DNA of 64,000 nucleotides from Helianthus annuus (taxonomy: Eukaryota > Streptophyta > Magnoliopsida > Asterales > Asteraceae): contig NC_035448.2 in assembly GCF_002127325.2 (NCBI RefSeq), positions 117,145,354-117,209,353 of the forward strand. The letters are read 5' to 3'. The position numbers were made by a program, and so were the translations under genes. Below are positions 12,191 to 23,340 of this stretch, piece by piece (within the stretch, counting starts at the first letter, position 1; every line of letters starts with the position of its first letter). Under the pieces are notes generated by a model. It was not told where the DNA came from. It worked only from the letters and a program-made list of their open reading frames with translations, and searched no databases.

Positions 12191-12761
12191 GTTTAGATTC
12201 GTGAAGGCATCAGTTACGTCAATAATATGTCAGTTACAATTATCAACAGGAACCCTAATCGCCGCCAACATCGTACACAGAATCATACGATCATCATCAT
12301 TCAGAATCATATTGCCTTTATTTCAGAAGTTGTCAATACCATTGAATACAAATCATAACGTGACCATGTGTTAAACCTTAGGAAATCCGACATGTGCGTT
12401 TATCATTACATGAATGTGTATTACAAATTCTGCCCTATAACATCCTAATCTGATCATTAAGAACAAGCAATTTCAGTTTGGACACATGTAATTATAACCG
12501 ATCGTATATATATATCGTCATGGCCAAATAAATCAAACATGAACACGTTCATAATCTAACATGATTCCTAGAGATTTCAAGCAAAGATAGTAACAGATGA
12601 TACGAAGAACAACCACACAACGTTAAACACTAACCGCGTTGATCCGTATGCTAATGAGATCGATTACAAGGATATCCGGAGACACGTGATAGCCGACAGC
12701 AGGGAAAATAGTTCAAGGTTTTCTTGCTTTGCCAAAAAGTGTCAAACAATAGTCGGTTCTC

Positions 12762-12910
12762 GCTAAATATACGAATTGATAGACTGGGCCTGTAGTGGGC
12801 CTCGGCGAATCGTTGGGCCGGCGAATCGGCTTGTCTCGTCGACATGTTCTTGACGAATCAAAGGCCCGTTTCGTAGAGAGGATGCATGGCGAATCACATT
12901 TGATTCGTCG
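12762..12910 (-). promoter_or_regulatory. Probable promoter of LTR C: GAATCG/CGATTC motifs with TATA-like box
   Basis: On the minus strand, seven or so GATTCGTC/GACGAAT/CGAATC motifs (12783-12910) precede a TATA-like TATATTTAG at 12763-12771, about 370 bp into the LTR. The other LTR repeats this at about 19715-19850. Assignment as the promoter is inferred from position. Confidence 0.45.
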
Positions 12911-13141
12911 GGTCCTTAATGGGCTTTAGGTCCGTAATGGTTTAATCAGTTAAGTTCTCATGCTACACTTATACAACCAAACACATAACCATGCAAACAC
13001 AATAACCATACTCATGCAAACACAATGCACTTTATCATATCACAACGGTTTCAGTTATAATTCAAATAAACAAACGACTAAACAGTCAAAGTCAACGTGC
13101 TGTAAATGAGAAAGTGAAAGTTGAAAACTCGAGTTGTCACA

Positions 13142-13175
13142 TTATCCCCAACTTAAAAGAAATTTCGTCCCGAAA
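13142..13175 (-). other. Polypurine tract region of gypsy C
   Basis: Read on the minus strand, GGGACGAAATTTCTTTTAAG and a G-rich AGTTGGGGATAA run directly into the 3' LTR, as in gypsy F. Confidence 0.75.
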
Positions 13176-13203
13176 TTTGGTACGTACCCACTGAGGAAGC
13201 TCG

Positions 13204-16200
13204 TTACGTTGCATGGTTTTCCTGGGGTGTCACATCCTCCCCCCATTGATCTGGAATTTCATCCTGAAATTCCGTGGTACCTTCAGCCTCAGCAGTGGTT
13301 GTACTGTTCGTGAACAACTGGGGATACTTTTCTTTCATTTGGTCTTCGCGTTCCCAGGTGTACTCTGGGCCACGTCGGGAGTTCCAACGAACTCGAACAA
13401 GAGGTATTCTAGTGTTCTTGAGGACCTTGACATCCCGGTCCGTGATTTCAACTGGTTCCTCGACGAACTGTAACCGCTCGTCGATAGTGAGTTCCTTAAA
13501 AGGAACTATGAGGGTCTCATCTGACAGGCACTTCTTCAGATTCGACACGTGGAATACGTTGTGGACTGCACCGAGTTCAGCTGGTAGGTTTAGTCTGTAG
13601 GCTACTTTGCCTATTTTCTCAATGATTTCGAACGGTCCGACGTACCGCGGATTTAGTTTGCCTCGCTTGCCAAAGCGAACCACACCCTTCCAGGGTGAGA
13701 CTTTCAGTAAAACCCGGTCCCCGACCTGAAATTCCAATGGTTTCCTACGCTTATCCGCTTAACTTTTCTGACGGTCGCGAGCTGCCGCCATACGTTGTCG
13801 TATCTGCGTAATCTTTTCCGTGGCGTCCACTACCATCTCTGGACCCGTGACCTGACTATCCCCCACCTCTGCCCAACAGAGAGGTGACCGGCATTTACGC
13901 CCGTACAATGCCTCAAATGGAGCGGCTTGAATGCTGGTGTGATAGCTATTATTATACGAAAACTCCACCAAAGGGAGATGCTTTTCCCAGCCGTTGCCGA
14001 AGTCGATAACGCAAGCCCGAAGCATGTCTTCGAGAGTCTGGATCGTGCGCTCAGACTGCCCATCCGTCTGAGGATGATAAGCCGTGCTCATGTCTAATCG
14101 AGAGCCAAAAGATTTGTGCATTGCTTGCCATAGTTCTGAAGTGAATCGTGCATCCCGATCCGAAATAATAGAGGTTGGCACTCCGTGCCTTGAAACAACT
14201 TCTTCCAAGTAGATGTCTGCTAGAGTAGAGAACTTATCCATTTCTTTGATAGCCAAGAAATGAGCAGACTTGGTGAGTCGATCTACGATCACCCAAATAG
14301 TATCATTCCTACGCTGGGATCTAGGCAGGCCAGTAACAAAATCCATGGAAATTTCTTCCCATTTCCACTGTGGTATCCTGGGTTGCTGAAGTAGGCCTGA
14401 GGGTTTCTGGTTCTCTGTCTTGACCCTCGCACAGGTTAAACACTTGCCGACGTAAGTTGCTATGTGGGCCTTCATGCTAGGCCACCAGTATGTAGTTCTA
14501 AGATCGTGGTACATTTTATCCGAACTTGGATGTACCGAGTAGCAAGACTTATGAGCTTCATCCATCACAAGTTCTCGAAAACCGCCATATAGTGGGACCC
14601 AGATACGTCCTGTTACATAGTAGGCGCCGTCTTCCTTCTGTTCTAATCATTGCCTCGAGCCACGTAAAGCTTCAGCCTTTACGTTTTCCGGTTTCAATGC
14701 TTCTTCCTGAGCATCTCGTATCTGTACAGGAAGACTGGACTGAATAGTGAGCTGCAAGGCTCGTACATGCCTAGGTAAAGTGTCTTTTCGACTGGGAGCG
14801 TCAGCCACAACATTGGCTTTGCCTGGATGGTACTTGATGGCGCATTCGTAATCGTTCAGCAGCTCGACCCATCGTCGTTGACGCATGTTCAATTCCTTCT
14901 GCTTGAAGATATGCTCGAGACTTCTGTGATCGGTGTAGATAGTGCACTTGGTACCGTACAGGTAGTGTCGCCATATCTTGAGCGCGAAAACAACAGCTCC
15001 CAGCTCTAAATCGTGCATCGTGTAGTTCAGTCCATGAACTTTGAGTTGGCGCGAAGCATAAGCAATAACTTTATCACGCTGCATCAATACACAACCAAGC
15101 CCCTGTATCGATGCGTCACAGTAAACCACAAAATCATCCGTGCCCTCTGGCAATGAGAGAATAGGTGCGCTGCATAGTCTATCCTTCAGGTACTGAAAAG
15201 CCATTTCTTGTGTATTACCCCAACGATAGGTAACACCTTTCTGTGTCAGCAATGTAAGCGGCTGTGCGATCTTTGAGAAGTCTGTGATGAATCGTCTGTA
15301 GTAACCCGCCAAACCCAAGAATTGGCGTATTTCCGTTGGTGTACGCGGTGCAGGCCAGTTCCTGATCGAATCTACCTTGGATGGATCAACATGAATCCCA
15401 TCCTTGTTAACCACATGGCCTAGAAAGTGGACTTCACGAAGCCAGAAGTCGCATTTTGAAAACTTGGCGTACAGTTGTTCCTTTCGAAGAAATTCCAAGA
15501 TAAGACGCAGGTGCTGCTCGTGTTCCTCTTGAATCTTGTAGTAGATCAGAATGTCGTCGATGAAAACGATGACGAACTTGTCTAGATAGGGTTTGCACAC
15601 CCTGTTCATAATATCCATGAAAACTGTAGGCGCGTTCGTTAGCCCGAATGGCATGACTAGAACTCGTAGTGGCCGTAGCGAGTTCTGAATGCTGTCTTAG
15701 AGACGTCCTCATCCCGGACTCTCAGCTGATGACAACCTGAGCTAAGATCAATCTTGGAGTAGTAGCTCGACCCTTGCAACTGGTCGAATAAGTCGTCAAT
15801 ACGTGGAAGGGGGGTAGCGGTTCTTCACTGACACCTTGTTCAGTTCGCGGTAGTCTATGCACATCCTGAAAGTGCCATCCTTCTTTTTTTTTCACAAATA
15901 ATACTGGAGCTCCCCAAGGCGAAAAGATGGGTCAGATGAATCCCTTATCCAAGAGTTCTTGTAGCTGCGTCGATAGTTCTTCCAATTCTGATGGAGCTAA
16001 GAGATACGGTGCGTGAGCTATAGGTGCTGCCCAGAACTGTAGAAATGAGGTCGATAGGAAACGTCTGACCAGCGAGGATAAGATTACAACCCTGAACTAT
16101 GAATGGCCTCTAGACTTTTACCATTAGCTAACACTATGACATGTTTGGGTGTTCAAGGGAGTTGGTGTACGTTTTTAACATTTGACTAACTTTCAAGAAC

Positions 16201-16330
16201 ATATAACTGGTATCCACACCCAAATCAAACAAGACAGTAACATATAAGTCGTCGAGAAGAAGCTTACCCATTAATACGTTAGGATCGTTCCTTGCGTTAC
16301 CCTGACCAATCACATACATGCGGCCCCGGC
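13204..16330 (-). pseudogene. pol of gypsy C (protease, RT, RNase H, integrase, chromodomain-like tail), disabled
   Basis: The protease piece at 16134-16319 has DLG in place of the usual DSG active-site triplet. Reverse transcriptase and RNase H occupy about 14650-15900 ([44 protein letters not shown]). Integrase occupies 13759-14645 with [32 protein letters not shown] and [14 protein letters not shown]. The tail at 13204-13737 carries [26 protein letters not shown] and the W-x-R-x-G-P-E-Y-TWE chromodomain-like end. Compared with gypsy F, in-frame stops replace Arg near 14647 (TGA) and Tyr near 13759 (TAA), and frameshifts lie at about 15655-15715 and 15830. Confidence 0.9.
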
Positions 16331-16513
16331 GTCGTTGTTTCCATTGCTTCCCCCAACGCTATCCCCATTGTCGTCCCTGTTTCCATGGTCGTGATTCTGA
16401 GTCTGGTCCTGGTTTATTTGTGGACAATGACTCTTGTAGTGATCTTTAGCTTCACACTGAAAACATCCTTTAAAACTCTGTTGTGACTGCCGATTCTGTG
16501 GAGATTGAGGCGG

Positions 16514-17572
16514 TCATTGTTGTTCTTGAGTTACAGGACGTGAGCTTCGACAATCCTTAGCTTCATGACCAATCTTGAGACACCTCTGACAACGACCCTT
16601 GTTGCACTGATCGCTGTGGTGCCTATTGCATCTGTTACACTTTGGATGATTTCCTCGATATCCATTCTGCCCACGACAACCAGAAGTCTGCTGTCTGGGA
16701 CTCTGGTAGTCATCTATCTTTTGCTGCTGCGCCAGAGGCTGAACCGAAATTAATCCCATGCTCAGGTTTTCATCCCACTTGCGTTGTTATCACTAGTAGC
16801 ACATGTAGTATCAGCTTTAACACGTTTCGGTAGTTTGTTTTGTTCTACCGCCTGGTCTGTGAGGCGATGAGCCAGCTGAGTGACTTGCTGGATAGTGCCA
16901 AGATTAGCTGCGGTCACAGGACTCTGAATTTCGGGCACCAGACCCTTGAGATACAGTTCGATGCGTTTGGTGGGAGAGTCTACCATAGTGGGACAAAATG
17001 TGGCTTATTCATTCGATTTCTTCGTATAAGCTTCAATTTCAGACCCCACCATCTATAGGTTGAGGAACTCTACCTCTAGTTTGTGGATGTCGTCTCGACT
17101 GCAAAACTCTTCCTTAACTAGGTCCTTGAACTCGTTCCAGGGGGTGGCATTAGCGGCTGCCAGCCCTAACATTTGAACCTGTGCTTCCCACTAGGTTAAT
17201 GCAGCACCTTCGAGTGTTCCAGTAGCAAACGTTACTCTACGAGGCTCAGGGAAATCATGCACCTCAAAGTCAGTTTCGAGCCTCTCGAACCAATGGAGGA
17301 GACCTACAACTCCCTCAGTACCATTGAAGGTACTAGGTCGGCAATCCTTTAGATTTTTGAAGGTGTACACAGGTGGCTGAGCGTGTTGACCTATTGTATA
17401 TAAGAATAGGACAAGGTTAAACACAAGAGTTGGTTTAGGAGTGTAGGATCTAAAGATCCTAGTTACGACGGCAGGGTATACCTCCTGCTTGTGTGGCTAC
17501 AAGTGCCGCAGCAATTCGTTCGTTAATGAGAGCCGTCAACTGGGCTTGAGTCAAGTTAATACGTCCGGCCAT
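16514..17572 (-). pseudogene. gag of gypsy C, disabled
   Basis: The minus-strand ATG at 17572 opens MAGRINLTQAQLTALINER, a typical gag start about 300 nt after the primer-binding site. Capsid pieces follow at 17191-17424 (CRPSTFNGTEG, LLHWFERLE) and 16762-16986 (RIELYLKGLVPEIQ). Two zinc knuckles follow at 16560-16660: a short CNRCNRHHSDQC form and a canonical CQRCLKIGHEAKDC. Several frame changes separate the pieces, so no intact Gag can be made. Confidence 0.8.
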
Positions 17573-17876
17573 GATCTTCATAGTAAAAGTAGAATAAGTG
17601 AGAATGGTTCGCGAGTAGTGCGATGACAGAAGAGTGTAAGCACATAGGTGTTCTCATGAAATGACGCATAGTAAGCAATGTAATCTAAGCATACTGCGAG
17701 CAAAGTTCTATGTAATTCTAGCATGTAGGCAATAAACATAAACCTTATTACCTAGGACGTTGAGTCTTGCACGTGGAGCGAAGCGTCGTTGTGGATCGTT
17801 GAGCACTGTACTGGTTATAGTCTGGTTTTAATAAAAACGTTTTCCCCATATTAAAACCAAGTTCTCTATAACCAAT

Positions 17877-17890
17877 GGCTCTGATACCAA
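17877..17890 (-). other. Primer-binding site of gypsy C (initiator-Met tRNA)
   Basis: On the minus strand TTGGTATCAGAGCC starts 2 nt from the 5' LTR end and matches the 3' end of plant initiator methionine tRNA. It primes minus-strand synthesis and fixes the element's orientation. Confidence 0.9.
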
Positions 17891-17892
17891 TC

Positions 17893-20074
17893 TGTCACAC
17901 TCCCAAAATCCACCTGCGGAGTATCACCGCTTGGGAGCGTGACTGACCAGGATCGAGTCACCAATCATATTGAACATGTAATTAATAAGTAAAAGTAAAT
18001 GTCATTCAACCATCAATATGAAAGGTGTTCAAAATATAAGTATGTTATCACTGTTTAGCGGAAGCGTATAAATAAAACCCAACATGATAAAGTATGAAAT
18101 GTCATAAAATGTTTAACGAAACATTCACGATCCGTGCCCACAGTGACCAGCTCCTCCCTATGCAATCTCCCAAATATACCTAACGACCTGCAAGGCATGT
18201 AACAGAGGATCAACAACTAGTTGAGCGAGTTCACAGAATGTAAATGCTTAATAGTAAGTTCGTTTGTAACATGTGGCTCTACTGGGCCGATAGTATGTTC
18301 TATTGGTGGGGGCTTCCCATGTTGTATATACACTAGACTATTCGTAACCATAAGTGTTCTTCACAACCGAGAACAGTAGTACGTATAAGCATTACGTAGC
18401 TTTTACGTAAGTATCCTTCTTTGCCCGAGGACAATGGTACGCGTGGGGTTTACGTAGGTTTTACGTAAGTGTCCTTCCTGACTCCGGAAGACAGTAGCAT
18501 GTTATTGTTTACGTAGGTTTTACGTAAGTGTCCTTCCTGACTCCGGAAGACAGTAGCATATTCCTGTTTACGTAGGTTTTACGTAAGTGTCCTGCTTAAC
18601 CCGAGGACCATGGTAGATAGTCTAGTAGCCGCGTAAGTGCGAGTAATTATTCAATTCCATCATTCAACCCATTCCCTATCCCCGGGAATCCCATGCCTTG
18701 GTAAAGAGTGTGAACTCACCTTGGTTTGCTCAGTATGCTAAGTATGCGCTCAAGTAAATCAATCACGTCCTAGGGTATGCATGTATACGATAATCAGTGT
18801 ACGTTCATGTTGTTCACGTATAGGTATAATCACAGTGGATGATGCATCAAAAGACCCCAAGTAACATGTTGCACGTATTCATGATCATACAAGTCATGCA
18901 TAGTAACTAACAACAGTTAATTATCTCGGTTAAGTTTTAACAGCATAGAATGAGTTACTGTGTTGGTATATAACTTGACGAAACTTACTTGTTTCGTCGT
19001 GTAACCCTTCGACGAAACCCTCCCCTTTCGTCGTTCATATCTTTGGCGAAACACTTTCTGTTTCGTCAAGATCCCCTTTGGCGAAACACACTCTTGTTTC
19101 GTCAAGAATTCCATTTCGTCAAGTTTAGATTCGTGAAGGCATCAGTTACGTCAATAATGTGTCAGTTACAATTATCAACAGGAACCCTAATCGCCGTCAA
19201 CATCGTACACAGAATCATACGATCATCATCATTCAGAATCATATTGCCTTTATTTCAGAAGTTGTCAATACCATTGAATACGAATCATAACGTGACCATG
19301 TGTTAAACCTTAGGAAATCCGACATGTGCGTTTATCATTACATGAATGTGTATTACAAATTCTGCCCTATAACATCCTAATCTGATCATTAAGAACAAGC
19401 AATTTCAGTTTGGACACATGTAATTATAACCGATCGTATATATATATCGTCATGGCCAAATAAATCAAACATGAACACGTTCATAATCTAACATGATTCC
19501 TAGAGATTTCAAGCAAAGATAGTAACAGATGATACGAAGAACAACCACACAACGTTAAATACTAACCGCGTTGATCCGTATGCTAATGAGATCGATTACA
19601 AGGATATCCGGAGACACGTGATAGCCGACATTAGGGAAAATAGTTCTAGGGTTTTCTTGCTTTGCCAAAAAGTGTCAAACAACAGTCGGTTCTCGCAAAA
19701 TATACGAATTGATAGACTGGGCCCGTAGTGGGCCTCGGCGAATCGTTGGGCCGGCGAATCGGCTTGTCTCGTCGACATGTTCTTGACGAATCAAAGGCCC
19801 GTTTCGTCGAGAGGATGCATGGCGAATCACATTTGATTCGTCGGGTCCTTAATGGGCTTTAGGTCCGTAATGGTTTAATCAGTTAAGTTCTCATGCTACA
19901 CTTATACAACCAAACACATAACCATGCAAACACAATAACCATACTCATGCAAACACAATGCACTTTATCATATCACAACGGTTTCAGTTATAATTCAAAT
20001 AAACAAACGACTAAACAGTCAAAGTCAACGTGCAGTAAATGAGAAAGTGAAAGTCGAAAACTCGAGTTGTCACA
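17893..20074 (-). repeat. 5' LTR of gypsy C
   Basis: It is the partner of 11020-13141 and carries one more copy of the tandem unit near 18390-18600. It abuts the primer-binding site on one side and the TATAG duplication on the other. Confidence 0.95.
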
Positions 20075-20083
20075 TATAGCCCG

Positions 20084-20519
20084 TATAGAAAAGTTAATTT
20101 TTTGTTGCAATCGGGAAACCGTTTAATAAATTTTGTAAATTTTAAAATAGTGTTGTACATATCGGATTATGTTACGAGTTTCCACTTTGTAAAACAATAA
20201 ATATGTATAGAAAAGTTAATTTTTTGTTGCAATCGGGAAACCGTTTAATAAGTTTTGTAAATTTTAAAATAGTGTTGTATATATCGGATTATGTTATGAG
20301 TTTGTAGTTAAATGTATTTATTATGTTTAATAAGTTTCCACTTTGTAAAACGATAAATATGTATAGAAAAGTTAATTTTTTGTTGCAATCGGGAAACCGT
20401 ATAATAACTTTTGTAAATTTTAAAATAGTGTTGTATATATCGGATTATGTTATGAGCTTGTAGTTAAAGGTATTTATAATGTTTAATAAGTTTCCACTTT
20501 GTAAAACGATAAATATGTG
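20084..20519. repeat. Three tandem copies of a 122-157 bp unit
   Basis: Units start at TATAGAAAAGTTAA at 20084, 20206 and 20362. Copies two and three are about 156 bp; copy one lacks the segment around GTTTGTAGTTAAA. The unit contains TTGCAATCGGGAAACCG. It lies downstream of the ORF1-like gene; 20520-20675 is AT-rich with nothing recognisable. Confidence 0.9.
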
Positions 20520-20675
20520 ATATGATTATGATAAACTACGACAACAATTATTAAACAAAGAACTTAACATCTAACATAAGATTAATATTTAGAATGTTTT
20601 ACATCTAAAACAAACAAAAAGATAAATTTTACAATGTTTCAAACGTAAAATAACCAAAAAAAATACAATAAGCAG

Positions 20676-22104
20676 CTACGGCGGTGGTGGTGGTGGTGGT
20701 GCAGCGCCAGCTCGTGGAGGTGGGGGCACGCCAGAATGGATAACCACAATCGCCTCAACCATCCACTGTACATCCTCTCTGACTGCAGCTACATCCGACT
20801 CGACCTGAGTGAGTCTCGACTCGACCTGAACGAGTGTCGACTCGACCTGAACGAGTCTCTCCTCCACCCCCGGTGGAGGCATCACACGCTGTCTCACGCT
20901 CCGTCGAATGTACGGGCGATCACCCTGTAAATCCTCCGCAGCTACCTTTGATTGATCGACAGTATGATCGACCCCCTCATGTACCCCGCCTCCCTCTCCG
21001 TCGCCTCCCTCTCCCTCTCCCTCGCCTTCGCCCTCGCCTCCCTCTACATCACCTCCCTCCCCCTCGCTTCCCTCTCCCTGGGGTCCCTCACCAACACCAT
21101 ACGCCCAAACCAGCTGCCCTCCCTCGACCTCGTGAGCCAAACCCATCGATTGGGTTGTGTCCCTCCCAACCCTGTCAAGCTGGAGTGTCAGAGTCATACC
21201 CTTTGCCACCTGCGGGGACAAGAGGCGAGGGAAATGCTTCGCCAGACGGGTGACGAAGCCCCCACAGCTGATGTGGGTAGAGGTACGCTTAAAAGCGTAC
21301 TCGACGAGATATGCGGCCAACCTATACACCAAGTTGCCCCCCCCCCCAGGCGGTAAGTAAGTCGTGCAAGTAGAATAGGTCATTTTGGGTGACCCATTCC
21401 CTGCTATCACGACGACCGGCGATCATCACGGCGATACACCGATGTAGGTATATGTGCAATGGGTCGTAAAGGCAAGTCGCCCGTGCCTTCGGGGATCGCG
21501 AAGTCGGTTTCGTGAACTCCCCGGACCCAATAGTGTGCCACCAAGGCCACAACACGTCACTGGACGTGCTGATGTGCGCATCAAAAAATGCCTGGGACAC
21601 TGAGTACTCCTGTCAATACAGACCCAAGGCAAAGACGAACTCAGGAAGTGTCATCCTCTGAGGCTTGCCGCAAATAGTAAAACCTATGGCGTGTGTCGTC
21701 AAAAAATGCTGTAAACCCCCATCTCGGGTGTCCGTAAATGAAAAGGTAGATAAAAACTCTAAAGTAATCTCCCTGTGGGCCCGCTCTGCGGCGGCATCAA
21801 ATAAGCGGTCCCACGCGGAGTTAGCTGGCATGAGCTCCCGGACCCGACCGATCGATCCAATATCAGTCTAAAACTGAATATCAATGGTCTGAGGCGCATC
21901 CAGCACCATCTCTCGTAATCTGCCCAAAACCCTATAGGCAGCCGTACCTCGGGAGATTTCTTTAATAAACGGCCCCGTCTCAGTAAAATCGGGCACAATC
22001 TCCTCCTCCTATCTACGTCCACGTCCCCTTCCTCGTCCACGTCCACGGCCCCGACCCTGACTTCCACCTCTATGGGCCGTAGCAGCTGCTGATGACTCAG
22101 CCAT
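20676..22104 (-). pseudogene. Athila ORF1-like accessory gene carried by the MULE, disabled
   Basis: The ATG at 22104 opens MAESSAAATAHRGG and an Arg-Gly (RGRGRG) tract, then a domain with REITLEFLSTFSF, MTLPEFVFALGLY and YDPLHIYLHRCIAVMIAGR, the pattern of the Athila ORF1 family. The carboxy part has an acidic Gly-Glu stretch (about 20970-21090), three exact heptads LVQVESx predicting a coiled coil (about 20785-20850), and a polyproline tail to 20676. In-frame stops lie near 22015 (TAG), 21875 (TAG) and 21612 (TGA), and the frame changes at a G homopolymer at 21337-21347. Function is unknown. The Arg-Gly tract and coiled coil suggest nucleic-acid binding and oligomerisation (inference). Confidence 0.7.
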
Positions 22105-22139
22105 ATCATCTGTAAAAATAACAATTATAACTTAGCAAT

Positions 22140-22640
22140 CACTATACGATTAGCGTTAACGTATTATACGACTACTGTTCTTGTATACGAACGTATTGTA
22201 CATCTCATATACGCTCTGTACAGATCAAGTATAGGTTTCGTATACTCACGTGTTATACATCTCGTACACGATCCGTAAACATGAAGTATGCGACCGTACG
22301 CGCAAGTATTATATGCACGTATACGCTACGTACACCTCAAATATATGTTTCCTATACGCACGTATTATACGTCGCGGATACGCTAAAAATATAACAAATT
22401 GGAAATAAAATATAAGTTTATACGTTTGTATACAATGTTTACGATCGTATACAGCTTGAATATTCAATCTGTAGTTTGAACATTCAAACATTATACGAGC
22501 GTATATAGTGTATACGATCATATACATTTTGAATATTCAACTGCTATACAATCGTATAGATTGTATACGACCGTATACGCTTTGAATATTCAACCTTTAT
22601 ACGATCGTATAAAGTGTATACGACTGTATACACTTGAATA
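22140..22640. repeat. TATACG-N2-CGTATA palindrome array upstream of the ORF1-like gene
   Basis: Over twenty TATACG/CGTATA half-sites occur in 500 bp, many paired as TATACGATCGTATA or close variants. From about 22430 to 22630 they alternate with TTGAATATTCAA in a loose 45-55 bp period. The array lies directly upstream of the minus-strand ORF1-like gene, in promoter position. The stretch 22641-22915 holds nothing else recognisable. Confidence 0.85.
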
Positions 22641-22919
22641 ATCAGTTACAATTTTCAGTTTCAATTTTTTTTCAAATTCAATCATACAATCTTAATCGTT
22701 ACGCCTATCTACGCTATTCGACCCTTACTATACATGACCATAATCTAACATGTTTCGGAATTTGAAAGTATACTATATGAAAACGTACCGTATAGGAAGA
22801 ATGAGAAGAAAACGCCACAAACGCCGAAGAACGCTATCCAAGAACGATCCGAGAGAAAACCGAGAGAATTTTTAGAGAATGTTGAGGCCGTATGGTGGAA
22901 ATGATGTCGTATAAATGTT

Positions 22920-23060
22920 ATACGACCTTTTCTTTTATGTATACGGGCCATATATATGTATACGGCCCGTATATAATCATTTATTATTTTTTAATTCAGT
23001 CGTATACTCCATATACGATCCCTGTATACGAGGCGTATACATTTATACGGCCCGTATACA
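22920..23060. repeat. TATACGGCCCGTATA cluster downstream of the transposase gene
   Basis: At least five copies of TATACGGCCCGTATA or variants (ATACGGGCCATATA, CGAGGCGTATAC) are packed into 140 bp. It uses the same motif as the element termini. Confidence 0.8.
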
Positions 23061-23140
23061 ATTGAGTATTTTTCATTTTTCTTAAATTACTATATGCGGA
23101 AGTGACGAAGATACAGTCGGTATGTGTTAACGTTGATTCG

Positions 23141-23340
23141 TTTAAACGTTTTTTCAAGTTCAATTTCAACAAGTTGCAAAAACATTTAAATAACGTGTAT
23201 GTTCATCATTACAAATTGTCAAAAAATGAAATAACATTTTAAACGTTTTTTCAAGTTCAATTTCAACAAGTTGCCAAAACATTTATATAACGTGTATGTT
23301 CATCATTACAAATTGTCAAAACATGCAAATAACATTTTAT
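23141..23340. repeat. 97-bp tandem duplication
   Basis: Two head-to-tail copies starting AAACGTTTTTTCAAG (23144 and 23241) differ at a few bases. It lies just beyond the stop of the transposase gene. Confidence 0.85.

Larger units (their letters stand above)
11020..13141 (-). repeat. 3' LTR of gypsy C
   Basis: It runs from TGTCACACCCCC to GAGTTGTCACA and is nearly identical by eye to 17893-20074. It is about 60 bp shorter because it has one fewer unit of a tandem repeat at 11500-11690 (units with TTTACGTAAGTGTCC). Short motif clusters lie at 12045-12190 and 12783-12910. Confidence 0.95.
11020..20074 (-). mobile_element. Ty3/gypsy chromovirus-type retrotransposon C, complete with both LTRs
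   Basis: The two LTRs (11020-13141 and 17893-20074) are in direct repeat and the element is flanked by a perfect 5-bp duplication TATAG (11015-11019 and 20075-20079). A 14-nt match to initiator-Met tRNA lies next to the right LTR, so the coding strand is minus. The internal region encodes gag-pol with chromovirus-like integrase tail, closely similar to gypsy F, but it has several stops and frameshifts. It interrupts the MULE. Confidence 0.95.

Noticed and set aside
17877..17890. TGGTATCAGAGC matches considered as tRNA gene parts
   Set aside because: They are 12-14 nt primer-binding sites next to LTRs, with no tRNA body.
20785..20850. CGACTCG repeats in the ORF1-like gene, similar to the copia CTCGAG array
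   Set aside because: They are explained by the 21-bp period of the heptad-coding sequence; similarity is only about 12 bp.
22140..23060. Regular palindromic repeats considered as a CRISPR-like array
   Set aside because: Spacing is irregular, spacers are not unique, and the setting is a plant MULE without cas genes.
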